From assembly GCA_030533035.1 (NCBI GenBank), contig JAUNJW010000165.1, positions 1-5,040 on the forward strand: a stretch of 5,040 nt of DNA, read 5' to 3'. Both the position numbers and the translations under genes were made by a program. Below the pieces are notes generated by a model. The model was not told the DNA's origin, searched no databases, and was given only the letters and a program-made list of their open reading frames with translations. Positions 1 through 5,040 of the stretch are shown here, piece after piece (the stretch's first letter is position 1; each line of letters begins with the position of its first letter). The DNA comes from Erysipelotrichaceae bacterium (GTDB lineage Bacteria; Bacillota_I; Bacilli_A; Erysipelotrichales; Erysipelotrichaceae).

Positions 1-1218
1 GGCTTCAGACCGCTGGAAGAGTATCAGGAGCTTAAGACAGGCGACCGTGTCTATGTGATCAACCGCGGCAAGAACCTCATCCTGTTTGTGATCGGAAAAC
101 AGCCGGTGAAAAACGGACTCAACATTCTCGGCGCCCATATCGACTCCCCGCGCATGGACCTCAAGCAGCGTCCGCTCTATGAAAAGGACGGCCTGGCCCT
201 GTTTGATACGCATTACTACGGCGGCATCAAGAAGTACCAGTGGGTTGCCTCACCGATGGCGCTGGTCGGCGTCGTTGTCAAAAAGGACGGCACCGTCATT
301 GATATCAATATCGGCGATAGGGAAGGCGACCCGGTGGTCGGCGTTTCCGACCTGCTGATCCATCTGGCTTCCAAACAGATGGCCAAGACAGGCTCAACAG
401 TGGTCGAAGGCGAAAGCCTTGACCTGATGGCAGGCTCCATTCCCTCTGATGAGGAGAAGGATCCGGTCAAAGCGAATATCCTGAGAATTCTCAAAGAAAA
501 ATATGACATTGAGGAAGATGATTTCATCTCCGCTGAAATCGAGGCTGTCCCGGCCGGACCGGCAAGGGATTACGGTCTTGACCGTTCAATGATCATCGGC
601 TACGGCCATGATGACAAGGCCTGCGCCTATACGTCACTGCGGGCTGTCCTGGAAATGGAAGAGCCGGAAAGAACCTCCTGCTGCATTCTCGCCGACAAGG
701 AGGAAATCGGTTCTGTGGGCAATACCGGCATGCAGAGCAGATTCTTTGAATATACAGTCGCTGAATTGCTGGCAAAGCAGGGCGAAAACAGCCACACGGC
801 GCTGTTCAGCTGCCTGAGCGGCTCACGAATGCTGTCGGGCGACGTCTCGATTGCCTTTGACCCGCTGTATCCGGAAGTCATGGATCCCAAGAACTCCGCC
901 TATTTCGGAAAGGGCATCTGCTTCAACAAGTTCACCGGCGCCCGCGGCAAATCAGGCGCCAGCGACGCAAGCGCTGAATATGTCGCAAAGGTACGCCGGG
1001 TCATGGATGACAACAACGTCATGTTCCAGACCGGGGAACTCGGTGCGGTCGACGCCGGCGGCGGAACCATCGCCTTCATCCTGGCCAACCTCAACGTTGA
1101 CGTCATCGACGCCGGCATCCCGGTGCAGAACATGCATGCGCCCTGGGAAGTTGTTTCCAAGGCCGACGTCTATGAGGCATACCGTGCCTACGCTGCTTTC
1201 TTGACGGATATGGATTAA
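1..1218 (+). CDS. M18-family metallo-aminopeptidase, 5' end outside window (partial)
   Basis: Cytoplasmic zinc-dependent exopeptidase that removes N-terminal residues from peptides. The frame is open from base 1 and ends at TAA 1216-1218, so about 405 residues are visible; family members usually have roughly 430-470, so some 50 are missing on the left. The GTG at 55 is an internal valine, not a start: residues matching the family precede it and no ribosome binding site does. Numbering from base 1, the co-catalytic metal site is recognisable: GAHIDSPR (His46), GHDDKACAY (Asp205), DKEEIGS (Glu234 catalytic base, Glu235 ligand), an Asp near 287 in AFDPLYPE, and His379 in NMHAPWEV. An ELGAVDAGGGT stretch lies before the last His. 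Motifs such as HDDK and MHAPWE differ from the DNL and MHS forms of classical aspartyl aminopeptidases, so specificity for acidic residues should not be assumed. M18 is well supported; the substrate is unknown. Confidence 0.93.
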   Translation, partial: GFRPLEEYQELKTGDRVYVINRGKNLILFVIGKQPVKNGLNILGAHIDSPRMDLKQRPLYEKDGLALFDTHYYGGIKKYQWVASPMALVGVVVKKDGTVIDINIGDREGDPVVGVSDLLIHLASKQMAKTGSTVVEGESLDLMAGSIPSDEEKDPVKANILRILKEKYDIEEDDFISAEIEAVPAGPARDYGLDRSMIIGYGHDDKACAYTSLRAVLEMEEPERTSCCILADKEEIGSVGNTGMQSRFFEYTVAELLAKQGENSHTALFSCLSGSRMLSGDVSIAFDPLYPEVMDPKNSAYFGKGICFNKFTGARGKSGASDASAEYVAKVRRVMDDNNVMFQTGELGAVDAGGGTIAFILANLNVDVIDAGIPVQNMHAPWEVVSKADVYEAYRAYAAFLTDMD

Positions 1219-1224
1219 CAGAAC

Positions 1225-1248
1225 AGGCTCCTTTTCAGGGAGCCTTTT
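1225..1248 (+). terminator. Probable weak intrinsic terminator after the aminopeptidase gene
   Basis: AGGCTCC (1225-1231) pairs perfectly with GGAGCCT (1239-1245) around a 7-base loop, followed by only three further T (1246-1248). The stem begins 6 bases after the stop codon, as expected of a terminator. The short T run suggests partial read-through, which would feed the phosphatase gene at 1264, for which I find no promoter of its own. The hairpin ends one base before that gene's AAAGGA ribosome binding site. Confidence 0.55.
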
Positions 1249-1263
1249 GAAAGGAACAAGGAT

Positions 1264-1989
1264 ATGAGAATTATCATCGTGCGCCATGGCGATCCCGACT
1301 ATGTCAATGACACCCTGACGGAAAAAGGCTGGAGGGAAGCGGAAATGCTGGCGGAAAGACTGGCGAAGACAGAGGTCACGGATTTTTATGTATCACCCTA
1401 TGGCAGGGCAAAGGATACGGCTTCCTGCACACTGCAGAAAATGGACAGGAAAGCGGAAACCCTGGAATGGATGCGGGAGTTTGAGCCGCGGATTCACAGG
1501 CCGGACAGGGCACTCCGGAAGACAAGGGTCTGGGACTGGCTGCCGGCTGACTGGACTGGAAGGGATCATTTCTATGAGTATGATCACTGGTGTGACGATC
1601 CGCTCATGCGTCAGGGACATGTCAGGGAAGAATATGACAAGGTCTGCCAGGGCCTTGACGCCCTGCTGGCAAAGCACGGCTATGTTCATGAAGGCAGGAT
1701 CTTCAGGGTCACCCGCTCAAACCATGACACAGTCTGCCTGTTCTGCCATTTCGGCGTGGAAATGGTCATGCTGAGCCATATCCTGCAGATTTCCCCGATG
1801 CCGCTCTGGCACGGGTTCGCTGCGTCTCCTTCCTCCGTCACCGTGCTTTACAGCGAGGAAAGAAGGGAAGGGACAGCAATCTTCCGGATCCGGCAGTTCG
1901 GCGATCTTTCCCATCTGTATATGCATGGCGAAGAGCCTTCCTTTGCGGCAAGATATGCGGAATGCTTTGAAGATGAGACGCTCCACTGA
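1264..1989 (+). CDS. Single-domain histidine phosphatase family protein
   Basis: 241-residue cytoplasmic protein (no signal peptide or membrane segment) of the histidine phosphatase (phosphoglycerate mutase-like) superfamily, which forms a phosphohistidine intermediate. The N-terminus carries IIVRHGD, with Arg7 and nucleophile His8. SPYGRAKDTA supplies Arg48, an acidic WMREFEP stretch (70-76) sits where the proton donor is expected, and FCHFGVE gives the second His, His162. The ATG at 1264 is chosen because AAAGGA (1250-1255) lies 8 bases upstream and the catalytic RHG sits close behind, as usual. Residues 77-120 form an insertion rich in Trp, His and Asp that probably caps the active site. 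Motif details differ from phosphoglycerate mutase (RHGD rather than RHGE, CHFG rather than SHG), so a small-molecule or phosphoprotein phosphatase is likelier; the substrate is unknown. It is followed after 36 bases by a second gene of the same superfamily, probably co-transcribed. Confidence 0.9.
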   Translation: MRIIIVRHGDPDYVNDTLTEKGWREAEMLAERLAKTEVTDFYVSPYGRAKDTASCTLQKMDRKAETLEWMREFEPRIHRPDRALRKTRVWDWLPADWTGRDHFYEYDHWCDDPLMRQGHVREEYDKVCQGLDALLAKHGYVHEGRIFRVTRSNHDTVCLFCHFGVEMVMLSHILQISPMPLWHGFAASPSSVTVLYSEERREGTAIFRIRQFGDLSHLYMHGEEPSFAARYAECFEDETLH

Positions 1990-1995
1990 TACAAT
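1967..1995 (+). promoter_or_regulatory. Possible sigma-A-type promoter for the tandem phosphatase gene
   Basis: TTGAAG (1967-1972) and TACAAT (1990-1995) are separated by 17 bases, matching 4 of 6 and 5 of 6 consensus positions. The -35 lies in the 3' end of the upstream gene and the -10 begins right after its stop codon. Transcription would start near 2002, giving a leader of about 24 bases with GGAGGA (2012-2017) before ATG 2026. The match may be chance, since the short gap also fits simple co-transcription. Confidence 0.35.
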
Positions 1996-2025
1996 AGAAT
2001 CAGTTACAACCGGAGGAAAATTATA

Positions 2026-3291
2026 ATGAAAGTCAGGTTCTATTTTGTGCGCCACGGTGAAACGCTTTTCAACAAGCGGGGAAGGGTTTCCGGTGTTTCT
2101 GATTCACCTCTTACAAAAACAGGAATTGCCCAGGCAAGAAGAGCCGGGGCAGCTCTGCATGATATCTGGTTTGACAAGGCGTTCACTTCGCCGGCCGAGC
2201 GCTGCATCAATACCGCAGGCTATATCCTGGAAGGCAAGGGCCTGAAAGCTGAAATCATCGACGGTCTTCGTGAATATGACTTCGGCCGTCTCGAAGGCAG
2301 CCGTTTCACATCCCATCCCGATGAGCTGAAGAAATGCTTCAGCGAAATGGATTTCTCAGCGGTCGACGGCGAATCGAGGCCGATGGTCGAAGCCCGCGTC
2401 TGGGAAACGTTCAATGAAATCCTGTCGCGCTGCGATGACGGTGACCGTGTCCTGATCAGCAGCCACGGCTATTTTGAGATGTTTGTGATGCGCACGCTTC
2501 TGGGAAAGGATGCAGACGCCTGGCGCAGACTGCGCGAGCAGGAAAACAGAAGTCCCATTCCCAACGGCGGCATCATGGTCTTTGAATATGAGGACGGTGA
2601 GTACAGGGTCCTTTCCATGCCGGAAGAACCTGAAACATACATGCCGTTTGCGGAAGAGAAGAAAGTCACCTTCTACTATGTCCGCCATGGCGAGACACTC
2701 TTCAACATGTACAACCGCATGCAGGGCTCCTGCGATTCCCCGCTGACAGCGGCCGGCATCCACCAGGCTGAGCTTGCCAGGGACGCCCTGAGATATGTCG
2801 ATTTCGCCTTTGCCTACACCTCCACCAGCAAACGCGCCCGCGACACGGCGGAAATCATCTGCGAACCCCATGGCATCAGACCGGAACTGACGCCGCTGCT
2901 CAAGGAAGTCAACTTCGGCGACTTTGAGGCGGTTGTCCGTGATTCCTGGGCAAATGAAATCAACGAAAGACACATGAGTGAAACCTGGGATGACGTCGGC
3001 GGCGAAAACGCGATGGACGTCAGGCTCAGAATCCTTGATATTCTTGACATCGCCTCAAGAAGAGCCAAGAACAACGAAAATGTCCTGCTGGTTTCGCACG
3101 GGACCTATTATCTCAACATCCTCTGGCAGATCTTCGATATCGACCGTGAGGAATACTTCACGGAATGCCGCAGAAACGGCAGGCAGGGTATGCCCAACGG
3201 CGGCATCTTCATCTTCGAGTACAGCGACGGCAGATACCGTGTGCGGGAACTGATGATGTCACCTGAGGAAGCCGCAGCCAGAATCCTCTGA
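2026..3291 (+). CDS. Tandem two-domain histidine phosphatase protein
   Basis: 421-residue cytoplasmic protein made of two complete histidine phosphatase (phosphoglycerate mutase-like) domains; ordinary members have one domain of about 200 residues. Domain 1 (about 1-197): FVRHGET with nucleophile His10, SPAERC with Arg59, LREYDFG with Glu83, ISSHGYF with His147. Domain 2 (about 213-408): YVRHGET with His221, STSKRAR with Arg270, LKEVNFG with Glu294, LVSHGTY with His358. Both keep the two Arg, the acidic donor and both His, so both are predicted active. Each ends in PNGGI(M/F)(V/I)FEY followed by DG.YRV. The linker (about 198-212) is short and acidic, and a tail of about 13 residues follows domain 2. 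The start is set by GGAGGA (2012-2017), 8 bases upstream. RHGETLFN and the early SPLT.G are typical of cofactor-independent-of-glycolysis phosphatases in this superfamily (CobC/GpmB-like); the substrate is unknown. Probably in an operon with the preceding single-domain gene. Confidence 0.92.
   Translation: MKVRFYFVRHGETLFNKRGRVSGVSDSPLTKTGIAQARRAGAALHDIWFDKAFTSPAERCINTAGYILEGKGLKAEIIDGLREYDFGRLEGSRFTSHPDELKKCFSEMDFSAVDGESRPMVEARVWETFNEILSRCDDGDRVLISSHGYFEMFVMRTLLGKDADAWRRLREQENRSPIPNGGIMVFEYEDGEYRVLSMPEEPETYMPFAEEKKVTFYYVRHGETLFNMYNRMQGSCDSPLTAAGIHQAELARDALRYVDFAFAYTSTSKRARDTAEIICEPHGIRPELTPLLKEVNFGDFEAVVRDSWANEINERHMSETWDDVGGENAMDVRLRILDILDIASRRAKNNENVLLVSHGTYYLNILWQIFDIDREEYFTECRRNGRQGMPNGGIFIFEYSDGRYRVRELMMSPEEAAARIL
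2029..3288 (+). repeat. Internal tandem duplication at protein level (two 209-residue units)
   Basis: Residues 2-210 align with residues 213-421 without a gap. Every active-site anchor is displaced by exactly 211 residues: His10/221, Ser27/238, Arg59/270, Glu83/294, His147/358, Asn180/391. I counted 25 identities in the first 40 aligned positions. Matching codons differ at many third positions (compare the RHGETLFN codons in each half), so the duplication is not recent and is recognisable mainly in the protein. Confidence 0.88.
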
Positions 3292-3324
3292 ACAAAAACA
3301 GCAGGAAATTCTGATGGAAATGAA

Positions 3325-3359
3325 AACGACCGTTCATCAACGAACGGCCGTTCTTTTTT
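3325..3359. terminator. Bidirectional intrinsic terminator between convergent genes
   Basis: Arms at 3325-3335 and 3342-3352 form an 11-pair stem around the loop ATCAAC. For the plus strand there is one internal A-C mismatch, and the stem is followed by C and then six T (3354-3359), serving the tandem phosphatase gene. Read on the minus strand the same position becomes a G-U wobble, so the stem is complete and followed by a shorter T-rich run (TTCATTT), serving citrate synthase, whose stop codon is at 3361-3363. Confidence 0.85.
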
Positions 3360-3360
3360 G

Positions 3361-4743
3361 TCAGTCTTCTTCGCGGTGGTCGAAGTCTGTGTATTCCTGG
3401 TCGGAGCCGATGTATTTGTAAGCCGGACGGATGATCCGGTTGGCGAATTCGACTTCCTCCATGCGGTGGGCACACCAGCCGGCAACTCTTGAGATCGCGA
3501 AGATCGGTGTGAACAGGTCTTCGGAGATTCCCAGGATTCTGTAAACCAGGCCGGAGTACAGGTCCATGTTGGCGCAGACATTCTTCTTTGCCAGTCCTCT
3601 TTCTTCACGGAAGACTTCCGGACCGAGCTTTTCAATCAGGCAGAGCAGGTCATATTCGGCCTTGTAGCCTTTCTCGTAAGCGAGTTCCTTTGAGTTGTCA
3701 CGCAGGATGCGGGCACGCGGATCGCTCTTTGTATAGACGGCGTGGCCGATGCCGTAGATCAGGCCGGAACGGTTGCCGACCTGGCGGCGGATGATTTTGC
3801 GCAGGTATTCCTTGACTTCGGTTTCGTCGGTGGTGTCCTTGATGTGTTCCATCATGTCGTCAAGCTGGTTCATGACCATCAGGTTGGCGCCGCCGTGCTT
3901 GGGACCTTTCAGCGAACAGATCGCGCCGGTGATGGCGGAATAGGTGTCTGTTCCGGAAGAGGAGAGCACACGGTCGGTAAAGGTGGAGTTGTTGCCTCCG
4001 CCATGGTCGGCGTGGACCACAAGGCAGAGGTCCAGCAGCTTGGCTTCCTGTCTGGTGTACTTCTGGTCCGGCCGGTAGGTGGCCAGGATATGTTCGGCGG
4101 TGGAAAGGCCGCTGACAGGGTAATGGAAGTACAGGGACTGGTGGTCATAGGCATGGCGCTTGGTCTGGTAGGAATAGACCATCATCGTCGGCAGTTCGGC
4201 GATCAGGTTGATCGACTGGCGGATGATATTCTCCAGCGAGCTGTTCTCGGCGTTTTCGTCATAGCTGTACATGGACAGGACGGCTCTGGCCATCTTGTTC
4301 ATGATATTGGGGGACGGGGTGGAGATGATAATCTTTTCCGCGAAGCCGTCCGGCAGCTCACGGTGCTTTTCCAGCAGGGCGCAGAAACGCTTCAGATTCT
4401 CACGGGTCGGCAGCGAGCCGAACAGCAGCAGCCAGACAACTTCTTCAAACATGAAGCGGTCGGAATTGATGGCTTCGTCGACAAGCGTCTGCAGGTCGAT
4501 GCCGCGGTAAATCAGTTTTCCGTCGATCGGAACGATGGTTCCGTCTTCTTTTCTGTCGTAGCCGACAACGTCGCATATATTTGTCAGACCGGCAAGGACA
4601 CCGGTTCCGTCAAGATTTCTCAGTCCTCTTTTGACACCGAGACGATCGGCTGTCTTCGGATCAATAAAGTTGTTTTCACGGTACGCGTCACACAGGATCG
4701 CGATCTCTTCCGGCGTAAAGCCCGGCACATCAGGATAGATCAT
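3361..4743 (-). CDS. gltA: Citrate synthase (citrate/2-methylcitrate synthase family)
   Basis: Condenses acetyl-CoA with oxaloacetate to citrate, the entry step of the TCA cycle; the protein is cytoplasmic. The 460-residue product carries the full catalytic set: LVVHADHGGGN (His247), GPKHGGAN (His283), GIGHAVYTKSDPRA (His334, Arg343), NMDLYSG (Asp394), ISRVAGW (Arg419) and IIRPAY (Arg439). Spacings of His334-Arg343 (9), Asp394-Arg419 (25) and Arg419-Arg439 (20) equal those of the E. coli enzyme (His305, Arg314, Asp362, Arg387, Arg407). His283 to His334 is 51 residues against 41 in E. coli, so there is an insertion of about ten residues there. ATG 4743 is preferred over the in-frame ATG at 4767: GGAGGA ends 4 bases before 4743, while the upstream ATG has no ribosome binding site and overlaps the -10 box. 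A 2-methylcitrate synthase cannot be excluded, but no propionate genes are seen and the neighbour looks like aconitase. It is single-gene, convergent with the phosphatases and divergent from the gene at 4877. Confidence 0.95.
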   Translation of the reverse strand: MIYPDVPGFTPEEIAILCDAYRENNFIDPKTADRLGVKRGLRNLDGTGVLAGLTNICDVVGYDRKEDGTIVPIDGKLIYRGIDLQTLVDEAINSDRFMFEEVVWLLLFGSLPTRENLKRFCALLEKHRELPDGFAEKIIISTPSPNIMNKMARAVLSMYSYDENAENSSLENIIRQSINLIAELPTMMVYSYQTKRHAYDHQSLYFHYPVSGLSTAEHILATYRPDQKYTRQEAKLLDLCLVVHADHGGGNNSTFTDRVLSSSGTDTYSAITGAICSLKGPKHGGANLMVMNQLDDMMEHIKDTTDETEVKEYLRKIIRRQVGNRSGLIYGIGHAVYTKSDPRARILRDNSKELAYEKGYKAEYDLLCLIEKLGPEVFREERGLAKKNVCANMDLYSGLVYRILGISEDLFTPIFAISRVAGWCAHRMEEVEFANRIIRPAYKYIGSDQEYTDFDHREED

Positions 4744-4747
4744 AGTT

Positions 4748-4753
4748 TCCTCC
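4748..4753 (-). promoter_or_regulatory. Ribosome binding site fixing the citrate synthase start
   Basis: On the minus strand GGAGGA occupies 4753-4748, then AACT, then ATG at 4743-4741. Spacing from the GGAGG core is 5 bases. No comparable site precedes the longer in-frame ATG at 4767, so the first eight codons of the longer reading are not expected to be translated. Confidence 0.88.
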
Positions 4754-4765
4754 GTAATACTATAC

Positions 4766-4793
4766 ATTTTAGTGCTTTAAAGCGAATGGTCAA
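4766..4793 (-). promoter_or_regulatory. Sigma-A-type promoter of citrate synthase
   Basis: Minus strand: TTGACC (4793-4788), 16 bases, then TAAAAT (4771-4766). Each box matches 5 of 6 consensus positions. Transcription would begin near 4759, giving a leader of about 15 bases that still contains the GGAGGA site. This placement independently rules out the ATG at 4767, whose first two bases are part of the -10 box. Confidence 0.75.
4774..4783. promoter_or_regulatory. 10-base palindrome in the citrate synthase promoter spacer, possible operator
   Basis: GCTTTAAAGC is a perfect 10-base palindrome lying wholly between the -35 and -10 boxes of the citrate synthase promoter, where a bound repressor would block RNA polymerase. 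A palindrome of this length has perhaps a one in eight chance of arising somewhere in a region this size, so position is the main argument. It does not resemble the ATAA-N7-TTAT element bound by CcpC at Bacillus citrate genes. Confidence 0.3.
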
Positions 4794-4805
4794 GACTTTA
4801 ATATG

Positions 4806-4834
4806 TAGTCACGGTATACTAAATCGTGTAAAAT
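4806..4834 (+). promoter_or_regulatory. Candidate promoter of the divergent aconitase-like gene
   Basis: TAGTCA (4806-4811) and TAAAAT (4829-4834) are 17 bases apart, matching 4 of 6 and 5 of 6 consensus positions. Transcription would start near 4841, about 36 bases before ATG 4877. TATACT at 4815-4820 is another possible -10 but has no recognisable -35 at the right distance. The -35 sits only 12 bases from that of the divergent citrate synthase promoter. Confidence 0.5.
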
Positions 4835-4876
4835 ATTACGAAAGTCGGCTGAATGCGACGATGAAAGGATATATTT

Positions 4877-5040
4877 ATGAACCTTCACAACGAACCGGCA
4901 GTACTGATCAACCATGTTCCTTCCGCGGTTCCCGCTGATTTCGATATCAAAGAGGGAAAGAAAAAGACGATTGTTTACGGCATCCTGGATGCCCATGATA
5001 GCCATACAGATGAAAACCTGCTCCATATCAGGTTCGATTC
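4877..5040 (+). CDS. Probable aconitase-family hydratase, N-terminal 54 residues (partial)
   Basis: The frame opens at ATG 4877, preceded by AAAGGA (4864-4869) at 7 bases, and stays open to the window edge. The visible protein starts MNLHNEPAVLINHVPSAV, continues through a Lys-rich stretch (EGKKKTI, about residues 25-31), then has VYGILDAHDSH (32-42) and LLHIRFD (48-54). The pattern K.TI.Y.IL.AH....... followed by L.I.FD matches what I recall of the N-terminus of clostridial aconitase-like hydratases (about 750 residues), where a conserved SHD motif follows directly; here that part is cut off. Aconitase isomerises citrate to isocitrate with a [4Fe-4S] cluster, the step after citrate synthase, encoded divergently 133 bases away, which supports the call. 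None of the cluster cysteines are in view. Family recognition rests on a short segment and context. Confidence 0.65.
   Translation, partial: MNLHNEPAVLINHVPSAVPADFDIKEGKKKTIVYGILDAHDSHTDENLLHIRFD

Noticed and set aside
1201..1206. TTGACG as a -35 box for the phosphatase gene at 1264
   Set aside because: No acceptable -10 box occurs 15-19 bases downstream, where the terminator hairpin stem starts instead; the bases also encode the aminopeptidase C-terminus.
2356..2973. A 205-codon minus-strand open frame inside the tandem phosphatase gene
   Set aside because: It is fully antisense to conserved catalytic domains, has no recognisable motif or start signal, and fits a shadow frame created by codon bias.
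3108..3635. A minus-strand frame of 175 codons spanning the convergent gene ends
   Set aside because: It overlaps the 3' ends of two well-supported genes in another frame and reads across the bidirectional terminator; no domain is recognisable.
4744..4876. A CcpC-type or riboswitch-type control element in the divergent region
   Set aside because: No ATAA-N7-TTAT dyad is seen, and the predicted leaders (about 15 and 36 bases) are too short for a known riboswitch. GTAA-N4-TTAC at 4828-4839 is too short and too A/T-rich to call an operator.
3742..4938. A 398-codon open frame on the plus strand opposite citrate synthase
   Set aside because: It lies antisense to a gene with a full citrate synthase catalytic set, has no ribosome binding site, and has a Gly/Val/Asp-heavy composition expected from reading the G+C-rich codons of the true gene backwards. 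Its end also runs over the start of the aconitase-like gene.
1..5040. Mobile element, phage, defence or CRISPR content
   Set aside because: No transposase, integrase, terminal inverted repeats, direct repeat array or defence-type domain is visible; all genes are metabolic and the composition looks even across the window.

Overview
The window reads as ordinary chromosomal housekeeping DNA from a low-to-mid G+C Gram-positive bacterium. Supporting signs are strong GGAGG or AAAGGA ribosome binding sites 5 to 8 bases before each start, sigma-A-like promoters, and compact intergenic hairpins. The aminopeptidase and the aconitase-family N-terminus resemble versions I associate with Clostridia or Erysipelotrichia (Bacillota). 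That placement is inference; no rRNA or other taxonomic marker is present. Composition looks uniform, with G/C-rich third codon positions. I see no transposase, phage gene, tRNA, rRNA or CRISPR array.

Layout. Bases 1-1218 (+) carry the C-terminal ~405 residues of an M18-family metallo-aminopeptidase whose start lies left of the window. A short hairpin follows at 1225-1248. Two plus-strand histidine-phosphatase genes come next: a single-domain protein (1264-1989), then, 36 bases on, an unusual two-domain protein (2026-3291). Its halves are an internal duplication in exact 211-residue register, both with complete active sites. A hairpin at 3325-3359 that can work on both strands separates this block from a convergent citrate synthase gene (3361-4743, -). 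The 133-base region 4744-4876 holds divergent promoters. From 4877 (+) begins a gene cut by the right edge, whose first 54 residues look like an aconitase-family hydratase.

How the genes fit together. Citrate synthase (oxaloacetate + acetyl-CoA to citrate) and the divergent putative aconitase (citrate to isocitrate) would form the first two steps of the oxidative TCA branch, which in many anaerobes supplies 2-oxoglutarate and glutamate. Their shared promoter region suggests joint control. The two phosphatase genes are probably co-transcribed, although a second promoter may sit before the tandem gene; their substrates cannot be told from sequence. The aminopeptidase looks like an independent peptide-recycling gene.

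I found no clear new biological system. The points most worth a second look are the gapless tandem histidine phosphatase next to a third family member, and the compact citrate synthase/aconitase divergent promoter with its similar start regions and a palindrome in the citrate synthase promoter spacer.
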